From Sorangium cellulosum (lineage in GTDB: Bacteria > Myxococcota_A > Polyangia > Polyangiales > Polyangiaceae): a DNA stretch of 64,000 nt. Of this stretch, positions 1 through 8,822 are shown in pieces. The DNA lies in the NCBI RefSeq assembly GCF_002950945.1, contig NZ_CP012673.1, positions 12,081,501 through 12,145,500 on the forward strand. Direction: 5' to 3'. The notes beneath the pieces are model-generated. The model ran no database searches and was not told where the DNA came from. It saw only the letters and a program-made list of their open reading frames with translations. A program made the translations under genes and the position numbers. Numbering within the stretch: the stretch's first letter is position 1; the number at the start of each line of letters is the position of its first letter.

Positions 1-1224
1 GCGATCCTCGACGCGGCGGCGAGGCACCGGACTCCGCTCTACCTGTTCGACGGCCGCGGCTTCGCCGAGGCGCTCGCCGCGTTCTCGCGCGCCTTCGACG
101 AGCACGTGCGCGGGCACCGGCCGTTCTATGCGGTCAAATCGAACCACCACCCCCATGTCGTGGAGGGGGCGGTCCGGGCGGGTTACGGGCTCGACGTCTC
201 CAGCGGGCGCGAGCTCCGGCAGGCCCTGCAGCACGACGGCTGCTCGATCCTGTTCAGCGGGCCGGCCAAGACCGAGGAGGACCTGGAGCTCGCCGTCGCC
301 CACGCGGACCGGACGCTCGTCCACCTCGACAGCTTCCGCGAGCTCGAGCGCCTCGGCCGGGTGACGTCGCGGCTCGGCCGGCCGATCCGGGCCGGCGTCC
401 GCGTCTCGACCGCACACCACGGCGCCTGGTCCAAGTTCGGCATCCCGCTCGGCGAGCTCGCGCGCTGCTTCCGGGAGGCGCAGCAACACCCGCTCGTCGA
501 CCTCCAGGGGATCCAGCTCCACCTGAGCTGGAACCGCGACGCGAGCCCGTACCGGCGCATCATCGAGGACCTGGGGCGCTGCCTCGCGCACGATCTGACC
601 GCCGAGCAGCGCGCGCGCCTCCGGTTCATCGACGTCGGCGGCGGCTACAGGCCCCACCGGCTGGAGGGCTACTACCCCACGGACCACCCGCTCGGCCAGG
701 TGATCAGCGCGGCCGACGCACACTTCGGCGAAGACACCGAGTTCGTCCATCCTTATTACATCAAGGACTCCATCCCGGTCGACGAATACGCGCGGGAGAT
801 CGGGGCCGCGATCGATGACCATCTCAGGCCGATCGTCGACTGCGTTTATTACACCGAGCCGGGGAGGATCGTCTCGACGTATGCCATGCACATCGCGCTC
901 ACCGTCGTGGACAAGAAGCGCGACGACCTGGTGATCGTCGACGGCGGCATCAACATGGTCGGCTGGGAGAAGTACCTCCAGATCTACTGCCCGGTCGTCA
1001 ACGTCACGCGCCCGGCGGATCGCGAGATCCCGGTCCGCATCGGCGGCTCGCTCTGCGACTGCGAGGACGTGTGGGGGCTCCGCTGTTATGCCGAGGCGAT
1101 CGAGGAGGGCGACGTGCTGGTCGTCCCCTTCCAGGGCGCCTACACGTTCAGCGTCGCGCAGGAGTTCATCCGGCCGATCCCCGCGGTGTGCAGGCTCGAC
1201 GAGCCCGATGACGGGCCCCGGTAA
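1..1224 (+). CDS. Fold-type III PLP-dependent decarboxylase (diaminopimelate/ornithine decarboxylase family), 5' end cut off
   Basis: The reading frame is open from base 1, so the true start lies before the window. The visible part begins AILDAAARHRTPLYLFDG, which matches the N-terminal barrel entry of this family. PFYAVKSN (near base 121-144) carries the Lys expected to bind PLP. VGGGYRP is the glycine-rich phosphate-binding loop, EPGR follows, GGSLCDCEDVWG supplies the catalytic Cys and Asp of the DAP/ornithine decarboxylases, and GAYTFSV is the closing Tyr motif. These enzymes decarboxylate amino acids in the cytosol, for example meso-diaminopimelate to lysine. The substrate cannot be read from the sequence. 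The middle region after VGGGYRP is unusual for a housekeeping LysA, so a secondary-metabolite or polyamine role is possible. It converges with the SET-domain gene 27 bases downstream. Confidence 0.85.
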   Translation, partial: AILDAAARHRTPLYLFDGRGFAEALAAFSRAFDEHVRGHRPFYAVKSNHHPHVVEGAVRAGYGLDVSSGRELRQALQHDGCSILFSGPAKTEEDLELAVAHADRTLVHLDSFRELERLGRVTSRLGRPIRAGVRVSTAHHGAWSKFGIPLGELARCFREAQQHPLVDLQGIQLHLSWNRDASPYRRIIEDLGRCLAHDLTAEQRARLRFIDVGGGYRPHRLEGYYPTDHPLGQVISAADAHFGEDTEFVHPYYIKDSIPVDEYAREIGAAIDDHLRPIVDCVYYTEPGRIVSTYAMHIALTVVDKKRDDLVIVDGGINMVGWEKYLQIYCPVVNVTRPADREIPVRIGGSLCDCEDVWGLRCYAEAIEEGDVLVVPFQGAYTFSVAQEFIRPIPAVCRLDEPDDGPR

Positions 1225-1251
1225 GGCCCCCCGGGCTCGCCGCGGAGGAGG

Positions 1252-1602
1252 TCACTTCAGGGGGAACCAGACGGACTCGTAACGGACGGTGACCTCCTCG
1301 CCTTTCGCGATGTCGCGCAGGGCGACGACCTCCAGCTCTCTCGAGTCCAGGTGCCTGACGAGCCGCGCGTTCGGGTCGGACGTGTGGTTGTACAACATGC
1401 CGAAGCCGGTCGCGATCGCCACCGCGTCCTCGCCCCAGAGGAAGTAGTACTCATGGAGCGACGTCCTCTCGAGCAGCTCCCACTGGGGGTCCGGGAGCAC
1501 GATCACCGGCGTGCGCTCGACCGTCTCGCCCTGCGCGATGGGGGCGCGCGCGAAGACGCCGAGGCCTCTGCCTTCGCTTGAACCGATGCTGAGCTTCGTC
1601 AT
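1252..1602 (-). CDS. Minimal SET-domain protein (putative protein-lysine methyltransferase)
   Basis: This is a 116-residue protein made almost entirely of a SET domain. The N-terminal GRGLGVFA and GETV motifs, the NHTSDPNA segment (the NHxxxPN motif that binds S-adenosylmethionine) and the C-terminal GEEVTVRYE (the GEE-x-TxxY motif) are all present and in order. Known SET domains transfer methyl groups from S-adenosylmethionine to lysine side chains. There is no pre-SET or post-SET zinc region, as is common in bacterial and viral short forms. The start is the ATG at 1600-1602. It is followed on the same strand by no close partner; the upstream helicase gene ends 9 bases before it, so the two may be cotranscribed. 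The protein target is unknown. Confidence 0.8.
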   Translation of the reverse strand: MTKLSIGSSEGRGLGVFARAPIAQGETVERTPVIVLPDPQWELLERTSLHEYYFLWGEDAVAIATGFGMLYNHTSDPNARLVRHLDSRELEVVALRDIAKGEEVTVRYESVWFPLK

Positions 1603-1611
1603 GACGCGGCC

Positions 1612-4419
1612 TCAATCGGGGGTGTGCAAGGGGGCCAGCCGGCCGATCCAGGTCGTCGCCTCGTCCACGGCCATGCTGGCGAGCGCCGGGTCGAGCCGCA
1701 CGCCCGCGCGCGCGAGCGTGCCGAGGTCGTGCAGCCGCGCGAGCGCGGCGTGGGCCTCGACGGGCAGCTCGCCCGCCGGCACGAGCTCACGGTACACGAC
1801 CGCGACCAGGGCGGCGTGCGACTCGGGCGCCGGCCCCTCCAGCATGCCCGAGATCGCCTCGGCGAGCGCCTCGTAGGCCGCACGCGCCGCGTCCGCGGCG
1901 AACCCGGCGTCCAGCACCACCCGCGCGAGCCGGAGCCGGTCCTCCGCCGCCCGCTGCGCGGCCTTCGCCCTGGAGACCTCCGCCGGCGGGCCCGCCCGCA
2001 CGCCCGCATCGAGCGCGATCGGCTCCGCCGCACGGGCGAGCCGCGCCGCCGGAGCGGCGGCCTCCATCACCGCGTCGTTCGCAGGAGCGCCCGCGTCGCT
2101 CGCACGAGAGGCGCCCTCCACCGCCGCGTCGTTCGCGGGAGCGGCCTCGCTCACCAGCCACCCGGGCACCGGCGCCGGCGCACCGTGCGCCCCGGCAACG
2201 CCGCCCTCCGCGCGCACGGCGGCGCTCCCCTCTCCTGCCGTGCTCCCGTCCACCACCATGCTTCCGTCCACGATCGCGCTCCCGTCCACCGCCGCGTTCC
2301 CATCTACCACCACGTCCCCGTCTGCCGCCATCCCTCCCGCCTCCGCCGCGCCTCCTCCTGTCGCTCCCTCGCCCGCCTCCGCCAGGACCTCGCGCATGTC
2401 GCGCAGGAACATCGAAAAAGTCGGCGCCGAGAGCTCTTCCACCGCGGCGTCGGCCCGGAGCGCCGCCGCCCGGATCGCCCGTTTACCGGCCAGCGTGCCC
2501 TCGATGCCCCGCTCGATGCCCGCCTCGGCGCAGAGGTAGATCACGCTCACGTTGCGCGCCTGACCGAGCCGGTGCGCGCGCCCCGTGCGCTGGTCGAGCC
2601 GCGCCGGGTTCCACGGCAGGTCGAGGTGCACCACGTAGCTCGCCTCCTGCAGGTTGAGCCCCACGCCGCCCGCGTCCGTGCTGAGCAGCACCCGCGCCGC
2701 CTCGTCCTCGCGGAAGCGCGCGAGGAGCGCCGGGCGCCGCTCCGTGGGCACGCCGCCGTGCAGCACCAGGTGGCCGACGCCGATCCGGTCGAGCCGCTCC
2801 GCGGCGAGCGCCAGCATGCCGACCCACTCCGAGAACACGAGGATCTTGCTCCGGGGCTGCGCCGCGATCTCCGCGACGAGCGCCTCCAGCTCGTCGAGCT
2901 TCGGCGACGCCTTCTTCCCCCGCTTCGGATCACACAGCTCCAGCGCGTTGCACGCCTGCCGCGCCTTGAGGAGCAGCATCATGAGCCGGTCCATCTCCTC
3001 CTTGGTGAGCCCCCGGCGCTCCGCGATCGCCAAGAGCCGCGCCGCCTGCTCGCGGTAGTCCGCGTCGAGCTCCCGCTGCTCGCGGGTGAGCGGCGTGTAC
3101 CGCGTCTGCTCCAGCAGCGGCGGCAGGTCGCGCAGCACCTCGGACCGCTCGCGCCGGAGCACCACCTTCCGGATGCGCTCCCGCAGCGCCCCGAGGTTCT
3201 TGTAGCCGACGACCTTGCCCCGCTCGTCCTGGCGGTGGAAGTCCACGTTGAACCGCCAGAGCGGCCCGAGGAGCGCCGGGTCCACGAGCTGGAGGAGCGC
3301 GTACAGGTCGTCGAGGCGGTTCTCGACGGGCGTCCCCGTGAGCACGAACAAAAACCGCGACGGGATCGCGCGCAGGGTCGCGGCCGTCTTCGTGCGGAAG
3401 TTCTTCGCCCGCTGCGCCTCGTCGAGCACCAGCACGTCCGCGTCGAGCGCCTGCAGCCGCGACAGATCGCGCCACGTGAGCTCGTAGCTGAGCACCGTGT
3501 ACGCGGCCCCGAGCGCGAGCGCCTCCGAGCGCTGCGGCGGCGCCCCGCCGAGCACCGCGGCGCGCTCGCCCGTCCACCGCGCGATCTCCTGCGCCCACTG
3601 GTGCTTGAGCGACGCCGCCGTGACGATGAGCACACGCCGCGCCTCGCCGCGGCGGCGGAGCAGCTCGCACGCCGCGACCGCCTGGAGGGTCTTGCCGAGC
3701 CCCATGTCGTCCGCGAGCAGCGCCCGCCCGCTCCGGAAGAGGTGGAGCACGCCCTCGCGCTGGTACGGAAAGAGCGGCAGCCCGAGCTCCTCGATCGCGC
3801 GCGCGCCGCGGCCCATCCGCGCCTCGACGAGCCGCTGGCGGCGCGTGTGCCACGCCGCCCGCGCGAGCCGCTCCGCCGCCGGCGCGGCCGCGTGCACGAC
3901 GCGGGCAGCGAGGGCCGTCGCTCCCCCCGTGCCCGCCGACAGCGCCTTGAGCAGCCCGCCCGGCTGCACGAGCCGCGCGCGCTCCGCGCGGAGCGCCGCC
4001 GGCCACGCCCCCACCCCGAGCAGGCGCAGCCCGTCCTGCGCGTCGACCGTGATCGTCGGCCGCGCCGGCAGCTCGATCCGCGCGAGCGCGCGCCGCCACG
4101 ACGGGCGCTCCGCGACCGCGCGGCGCACCGCCTCGAGGTGCTTGCACGTGCCGAGCTGATTCGTGAGGAAATCCGGGCAGGTGCAGGTGTCGTACCGCGC
4201 GCTGCTATCGACGAGATCGACCAGGTACCGGCCGCCGCTCCCGCTCGTCACCGCATAGTCGCCGTCGATGCGCCCGCCGAGCGGCGCGACCGTGAACGGC
4301 TCCGTGTGCGCGCGGCAGACGCGCACCTCGAGCTCGAACCGGCGGACCACGTCGAGGCTCTCGTAATCGTCGCATTGCGGGGTATCCCAGCGGGTCGGCA
4401 GGAGCGAGACGGGGCGCAC
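1612..4419 (-). CDS. SNF2/Rad54-family helicase with N-terminal SWIM zinc finger
   Basis: Numbered from the GTG at 4419 (935 residues), the protein has a SWIM zinc finger at about 79-94 (CTCPDF then CKH, i.e. CxC...CxH). A SNF2 ATPase core follows: Walker A DDMGLGKT near residue 243, DEAQ near 333, LTGTPVENR, then the helicase C lobe with VFSEW, STDAGGVGLNLQ and the arginine-finger block QRTGRAHRLGQ. SNF2 proteins translocate on duplex DNA and remodel protein-DNA complexes. Bacterial SWIM-SNF2 proteins are little studied. A low-complexity Ala/Gly/Asp region at about residues 690-780 contains repeated VDG-S units, and a helical tail follows. An in-frame GTG at 4479 would add 20 residues; I prefer 4419 because the added residues are a basic string that looks unrelated to the fold. 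Confidence 0.9.
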   Translation of the reverse strand: MRPVSLLPTRWDTPQCDDYESLDVVRRFELEVRVCRAHTEPFTVAPLGGRIDGDYAVTSGSGGRYLVDLVDSSARYDTCTCPDFLTNQLGTCKHLEAVRRAVAERPSWRRALARIELPARPTITVDAQDGLRLLGVGAWPAALRAERARLVQPGGLLKALSAGTGGATALAARVVHAAAPAAERLARAAWHTRRQRLVEARMGRGARAIEELGLPLFPYQREGVLHLFRSGRALLADDMGLGKTLQAVAACELLRRRGEARRVLIVTAASLKHQWAQEIARWTGERAAVLGGAPPQRSEALALGAAYTVLSYELTWRDLSRLQALDADVLVLDEAQRAKNFRTKTAATLRAIPSRFLFVLTGTPVENRLDDLYALLQLVDPALLGPLWRFNVDFHRQDERGKVVGYKNLGALRERIRKVVLRRERSEVLRDLPPLLEQTRYTPLTREQRELDADYREQAARLLAIAERRGLTKEEMDRLMMLLLKARQACNALELCDPKRGKKASPKLDELEALVAEIAAQPRSKILVFSEWVGMLALAAERLDRIGVGHLVLHGGVPTERRPALLARFREDEAARVLLSTDAGGVGLNLQEASYVVHLDLPWNPARLDQRTGRAHRLGQARNVSVIYLCAEAGIERGIEGTLAGKRAIRAAALRADAAVEELSAPTFSMFLRDMREVLAEAGEGATGGGAAEAGGMAADGDVVVDGNAAVDGSAIVDGSMVVDGSTAGEGSAAVRAEGGVAGAHGAPAPVPGWLVSEAAPANDAAVEGASRASDAGAPANDAVMEAAAPAARLARAAEPIALDAGVRAGPPAEVSRAKAAQRAAEDRLRLARVVLDAGFAADAARAAYEALAEAISGMLEGPAPESHAALVAVVYRELVPAGELPVEAHAALARLHDLGTLARAGVRLDPALASMAVDEATTWIGRLAPLHTPD
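2240..2330. repeat. 18-base degenerate tandem repeats inside the SNF2 gene
   Basis: On the minus strand this stretch encodes a run of six-residue units of the form VVDGxx/AVDGSx. Neighbouring copies differ at several bases, so this is an old, expanded low-complexity linker and not a fresh duplication. It lies between the helicase C lobe and the helical tail. Confidence 0.6.
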
Positions 4420-4578
4420 GCGCGCCGCTCTGCCGCAGTCCGGTGGGGGTCGCAATGACCGGATACGTGCGGAACACACGCTTGCCGGTTGCGGAGCCCC
4501 TTCCGCTTCGACCTTACAAGTTCTCGCGAATTCGCATACTCGATCGCGCGGCGCCGCGCAGACACGGGGGCGCTCGCT

Positions 4579-6138
4579 TCAGCACCCCACGATGCGGAGC
4601 GTCTTCCCCGCGTGCTCGACCTCGCGCACGTAGAGCTTTTCCTGCCAGGTCAGCTCCTTGCGCAGATCGAACAGCACGAGCCACCCCTCCCCGAGGCCCG
4701 CGCGGTCGAGGTAGCCCGCGAGCTGGTCCAGCGCCTCGGCTTCCGTCTCCGTGTCCCGCCGGATCTTGAGCTCGATCGCGTGCCGCTCCCTCTTCCAGAA
4801 CACCATGAGGTCGAGCGCCCCGCGGCCGAGGCCGTACTCGCGCTCGATCCGCCCCCCTCCGTTGATGATCCGCTGCAGGAACGCCATGAGCAGCAGGTGC
4901 GGGCCGGCCTCTCTGTACGAGAAGCCCTCGACGGCCAGCGAGCCGTCCTTGCGCCAGAACACCTGCCAGTCCGCCATCAGCTTGCCCATGTCGAGCGAGC
5001 CGTCCTCCCCCACGTACCACGCTGGCTCGTTCGCGATGGTCACCTGCTGGCTGAAGGTGAGCGCCCGCGGGATCACCTCTCGGTAGATCGGATTGGCTAT
5101 CTCGACCGCACCGCCGCGCAGCCGCACGAGCCCGAGGCCGAGCACATAGGCGAGATCGTCGTCCAGCAGATCCCCCTGAGGCATCTCTCCCTTGAGCATG
5201 GGCTCGAGGATCCGCCGCACCCGGGGCTCGCGCAGCCGCGCCACCAGCGAGTCGATGTGAGAGCGGCGCTCCAGGATGAGCGTCTCCTTGGCCGCGTCCA
5301 CGTGGCCCCGGGTGATCGGCGCGCTCCGGTCCTCCACGTCCCAGCCGACGATCTGGTCCGCGAGCGCGTTCGTCAGCCACGGGTGCCCTTGCCCGAGCTC
5401 CGCGATGCGCGCCGCCGCCTCGGGCTCGAACCGCTGCCCCGTCGCCGTCGTGTGCTGCTCGAGCAGCTCCTCGACCTCGGCCGCCGTGAACGGCCCCAGC
5501 GTCATGGCCCCCGCCGTGATGTTGAACGGCGAGGTGGTCCCGAGCCACGACACGACCGTCGGGTCCTCCGCGCTGAGCGCGTAATCGCGCACCTGCCGCT
5601 GCCCCACCAGCGCCACGCTCGCCGGGAACGGCACCTGGCTCCGCTCGATGTAACCCTGCCGGAGCTGGGTCAAGAACGACACCATCGCCTCGCCCACCAG
5701 GCTGTCGGCCTCGTCGAGCAGGACCACCAGCGGCCGCGGCTCCAGCCCGGCCAGCCGCGTCAGGTACGCGAGCAGCGCGCTGTCGGGCAGCCGCAGCATC
5801 GCCTCGATCTCGGCCGCCTCGGGCCGCGCGAGCTCGGGATGCCGCACCGTGAGCGCGCGGTCGAGGCTGGCCAGGATGGCCGCCATGGCGCGCGGCACCT
5901 CCGGCTTCTCCCGCGCCGTCTCCAGGTCGATCCACAGCGCGCGGTGCTCTCCCGCGGCCCCGAGGTGGCGCTCCAGCCACATCAGGCAGGTCGTCTTGCC
6001 CGTCTGCCGGCCGGCGTGCAGCGTGAAGAACTTCCGCTGCTCGATCAGCCGCAGCACGCGGCCGAGCCGGCGCTCCGGCGGCAGCATGTAGTGCTCCCCA
6101 GGGATGCACGGGCCCGCGATGTTGAACGAGGGTCTCAC
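4579..6138 (-). CDS. AAA-like ATPase fused to a C-terminal PD-(D/E)XK-like nuclease domain
   Basis: A 519-residue protein. The N-terminal FNIAGPC...HYMLPPERR lead-in and Walker A HAGRQTGKTT (residues 41-50) are typical of the AAA_35-type ATPases often found with PD-(D/E)XK domains. Walker B is LVVLLDEADS near residue 158. The C-terminus has D443, then IELKI with E456 and K458, giving the D-x12-E-x-K pattern of PD-(D/E)XK nucleases. Together this suggests a nucleotide-driven nuclease or a selfish/defence-type protein. The biological role of this family is not established. The first start is the GTG at 6138, giving MRPSFNIAGPC, which preserves the conserved lead-in. PspA lies 50 bases upstream on the same strand. 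Confidence 0.8.
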   Translation of the reverse strand: MRPSFNIAGPCIPGEHYMLPPERRLGRVLRLIEQRKFFTLHAGRQTGKTTCLMWLERHLGAAGEHRALWIDLETAREKPEVPRAMAAILASLDRALTVRHPELARPEAAEIEAMLRLPDSALLAYLTRLAGLEPRPLVVLLDEADSLVGEAMVSFLTQLRQGYIERSQVPFPASVALVGQRQVRDYALSAEDPTVVSWLGTTSPFNITAGAMTLGPFTAAEVEELLEQHTTATGQRFEPEAAARIAELGQGHPWLTNALADQIVGWDVEDRSAPITRGHVDAAKETLILERRSHIDSLVARLREPRVRRILEPMLKGEMPQGDLLDDDLAYVLGLGLVRLRGGAVEIANPIYREVIPRALTFSQQVTIANEPAWYVGEDGSLDMGKLMADWQVFWRKDGSLAVEGFSYREAGPHLLLMAFLQRIINGGGRIEREYGLGRGALDLMVFWKRERHAIELKIRRDTETEAEALDQLAGYLDRAGLGEGWLVLFDLRKELTWQEKLYVREVEHAGKTLRIVGC

Positions 6139-6188
6139 GCCGAAGTACCTGGGCGCGCCGGCCGCCTGCCCGGCGGCTCCCGCCGCCC

Positions 6189-6911
6189 TCAGGACCCGAT
6201 CCGGATCTTCTTCTTCAGCGCGGCGAGCTCATCGTCGACCGCCGACCCGCCGGGCCGGTCGTCGCTGCCCGCCCCGCGGCCGTGCTCGAGGCGCGCGAAC
6301 TTCGCCTCGAGCTCCGCCGCCGACAGCCCGCCGCCCGAGATCGCCTCCTCCACCTCGCGCGACGCCGCGACCTGCGCCGCCTGTCCCTCGACCGCCTCCT
6401 CCATCCGCCGGAACTCCGCGAACGCGCTGGAGCCGCCCCGCGCCCCGAGCCCCTCGGCGCCGCCGCCCGCGCGCTGCTGCTGGATCTGCGCCGCGAGCGT
6501 GCCCTTGCGCGCCTGGAACTCCTCCTGCTTCGCCTCCATGCGCTCGAGCTCCGTCTTCATCGAGAGGACCGCCGATCGCTGCTCCGCCCGCATCGCCTCG
6601 GCCCGGTCGCGTTCGCCCACGACGCGCTTCTTCTGGACCAGCGCCTCGCGCGCGAGCGTCTCGTCCCCCGCCTTCAGCGCGAGCTCGGCGCGTTTCTCCC
6701 ACTTGTCCGCCTCGCCGTCGAGCTCGTCGACCTTCTTGCGCAGCACCTTCTCGGCCGCTACCGCGTCGACCAGCTCCTTCCGCGCCGCGCGGATCTGATC
6801 CTTCATCTCCTCGACGATGAGATCCAGCGACTTTCTCGGATCTTCCGCCTTGTCGAGGAGCGCGTTGACGTTGCTCGAGATGACCTTCCCCATGCGGTCG
6901 AAGATGCCCAT
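6189..6911 (-). CDS. pspA: PspA/IM30-family envelope stress protein
   Basis: The start MGIFDRMGKVISSNVNALLD at the ATG 6909-6911 is the signature amphipathic N-terminus of PspA/Vipp1. A long charged coiled coil follows (about residues 25-190), rich in KxE heptads, with the conserved EDPRKSLDLIVEEM segment. The 240-residue length is normal for the family. PspA binds the inner face of the cytoplasmic membrane and helps preserve the proton gradient under stress. No pspBC or pspF is adjacent. The C-terminus ends in a short acidic-to-basic segment, DDELAALKKKIRIGS, seen in many actinobacterial and myxobacterial PspA relatives. The reading frame continues open upstream of this ATG, but that part is Gly/Arg-rich noise. 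Confidence 0.93.
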   Translation of the reverse strand: MGIFDRMGKVISSNVNALLDKAEDPRKSLDLIVEEMKDQIRAARKELVDAVAAEKVLRKKVDELDGEADKWEKRAELALKAGDETLAREALVQKKRVVGERDRAEAMRAEQRSAVLSMKTELERMEAKQEEFQARKGTLAAQIQQQRAGGGAEGLGARGGSSAFAEFRRMEEAVEGQAAQVAASREVEEAISGGGLSAAELEAKFARLEHGRGAGSDDRPGGSAVDDELAALKKKIRIGS

Positions 6912-7081
6912 GCCGTTAGCGTGCACCGCCCCGCCGCGCCTGTAAAGGCGCCGGGCCCGCCGGGGCGCCGCCGGCCCCGGCAGGCCCGCCAGCGCCCGCG
7001 GCCCACGCGAGCGCCCGCGGCCACGCCAGCGCCCGCGGCCACACCCGCGGCCACCCCCGCGGCCGCGGGGAACACCGCCCC

Positions 7082-8617
7082 TCAGGGCGGCGGCGGGTAC
7101 TCCGGGCCGAAGCTCGACTCCACCGACTCCCGCGTCGTGAGCAGCGGGGTCTTCAGCACCTCGTCCTCGTAGAGCGGCCTCACCACGCAGGTGTCCTCGC
7201 CGCACTCGCCCCCGTCGATGAACGCGACGTCGGCCACGAGCCAGTACCGCGTGCTCGAGTCGCTCGACGCGAACGTGACGGGCGCCTCCGGATCGTAGAA
7301 CCCCGTCGGGCCGAGATCCGCCCCGAGGGCGCCGTGGCAGAAGATCTTGACCCGCGGGTGCACCGCATAACGCTCGCCGTGGCCCGAGTAATAATGGACC
7401 CCGATCCGCGTCCACTGCCCGACCGGCGGGAAATCGATGTTGATGTTCTCGGGCGCGCAGAAATCATCGCTGTTCGGATCCGTGACGCCCGGATCGCAGG
7501 TGATGTTGTCGACGTCGAGCCGCGGGTTGTGGCAGCCCCGGTCGAGGGCGCGCCACGCCTGCCCGGCGCCGCGAGGCGCGAAGTAGCAGGTGTTCCTCGC
7601 CTCCACCGGATCCCTGTGCCAGTTCACCGGGTCCGGGGGCGCCGCGGCGCCGCTGAACCAGCCGAGCGACGAGCCCGCGTCCATGTGGTCGACCGTGCAG
7701 TTGTTGTAGCCGCAGTCGACCGCGGAGCCGGTGACCCGCCACGGCTGCGCGTCGCCCGGCCGGTGCACGTGCAGGTCGAGATCCACCCCGCGGCCGCCGA
7801 GGTCGTGCTCCCACTCGAGCTCGACCCGCAGGCCGGGCGCGCCGACATACAGCGCGTACTCGCACGACGCCGCCGAGCCGTCCGCGCGGCGCTTCGTGTA
7901 CGTCACCCGGTACTCGCCCGACTGGAGCGGCTTGTAATCGTCCTCGGGATCCACCCCGGTCACCGCAGGGCACGGATCGATGCCTGTCGGGCAAACGACC
8001 GTCCAGGACTCCGACCCGGGCACGGCGTCCACGCTGAACGTGCCGGTCCCCTCCTTCAGGTTCACGTCGGCGAACGGCGGCGCCTGCATCGCGTGGCAGC
8101 CCACCGGGCTCTCGCTGAAGCAGGCCTCGGTCGCGTGGCGGCCGCCGACGCACGGCCCCCACGCGCCGATCTCGTCGCACAGCGCCGTGCCCGGGAAGCA
8201 CCCCTCGGCCGCGCGGTACGAGGGATCGCCCATGAAACACGCGTGCGCCTGCCCCGGGATGCAGACGCACGTCTCGTCGACCTGACCGTCGCAGTCATCG
8301 TCGGCCCCGAGGTGGACCTGATCGCAGAGCTCCTCCGGCCCGCACTCCGTGCCGCACGGGTTCACCGCGGCGTCGACCGCGGCAGATCCGGCGTCCTCGC
8401 CGGGGGAGAGCAGCCCGCCGAAGCCCTCGTCCGACCGCGCGGCCCCGGCGCCGCCGCCCCCGCCGCCCTGGCCTCCGGCGCCCCCGGACGACCCGCCCCC
8501 GCCGGCCGCGTCGAGCGGCTCCGCGGCGTCACAGCCGATCGCGACGAGAGCACCTGAGGTCGCCGCCCCCACGAGGGCGAGCAGCGCAGCGGAGACGCGG
8601 ACGCGAAGACGACGCAT
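7082..8617 (-). CDS. Exported lipoprotein with MopE-like metal-binding motif
   Basis: Starting at the ATG 8615-8617, the protein is about 511 residues. The N-terminus MRRLRVRVSAALLALVGAA ends at a lipobox, VAIGC, followed by a Gly/Ser-rich linker of the kind that spans the outer membrane region in myxobacterial lipoproteins. Next comes DDDCDGQVDETC, which matches the putative metal-binding (MopE-type) motif, then a Cys-containing region and a C-terminal beta-rich part (VELEWEHDLGGRGVDLDLHVH) with many Asp and Trp residues that resembles a secreted ligand-binding domain. The function is unknown. The C-terminus has no sorting signal I recognise. Confidence 0.75.
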   Translation of the reverse strand: MRRLRVRVSAALLALVGAATSGALVAIGCDAAEPLDAAGGGGSSGGAGGQGGGGGGAGAARSDEGFGGLLSPGEDAGSAAVDAAVNPCGTECGPEELCDQVHLGADDDCDGQVDETCVCIPGQAHACFMGDPSYRAAEGCFPGTALCDEIGAWGPCVGGRHATEACFSESPVGCHAMQAPPFADVNLKEGTGTFSVDAVPGSESWTVVCPTGIDPCPAVTGVDPEDDYKPLQSGEYRVTYTKRRADGSAASCEYALYVGAPGLRVELEWEHDLGGRGVDLDLHVHRPGDAQPWRVTGSAVDCGYNNCTVDHMDAGSSLGWFSGAAAPPDPVNWHRDPVEARNTCYFAPRGAGQAWRALDRGCHNPRLDVDNITCDPGVTDPNSDDFCAPENINIDFPPVGQWTRIGVHYYSGHGERYAVHPRVKIFCHGALGADLGPTGFYDPEAPVTFASSDSSTRYWLVADVAFIDGGECGEDTCVVRPLYEDEVLKTPLLTTRESVESSFGPEYPPPP

Positions 8618-8822
8618 GAGACCTCCAGTCGCCAGCGCGCGGTGAAGCAGCATGGGTCCAGAGCAACACCCAGCCAGACACCCGCGGAATGCGGCGAGGC
8701 GCCTGTTCTAGCAGACGCGCAGCGACGCAAAACTCGCTCGTGATGGAGAGAGCGCGCGCCCGTGAGAACGGATGTCGCGCCGATCCGCAGATGACGTGAG
8801 AGTACGTCCCGGGACGAGAAGG

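Noticed and set aside
1624-4458. A very long open frame on the plus strand opposite the SNF2 gene
   Set aside because: It is Arg/Pro/His-rich and has no domain, while the minus strand encodes complete helicase motifs. Long antisense frames are normal in DNA this rich in GC; the same holds opposite ppdK, fadN and the kinase.
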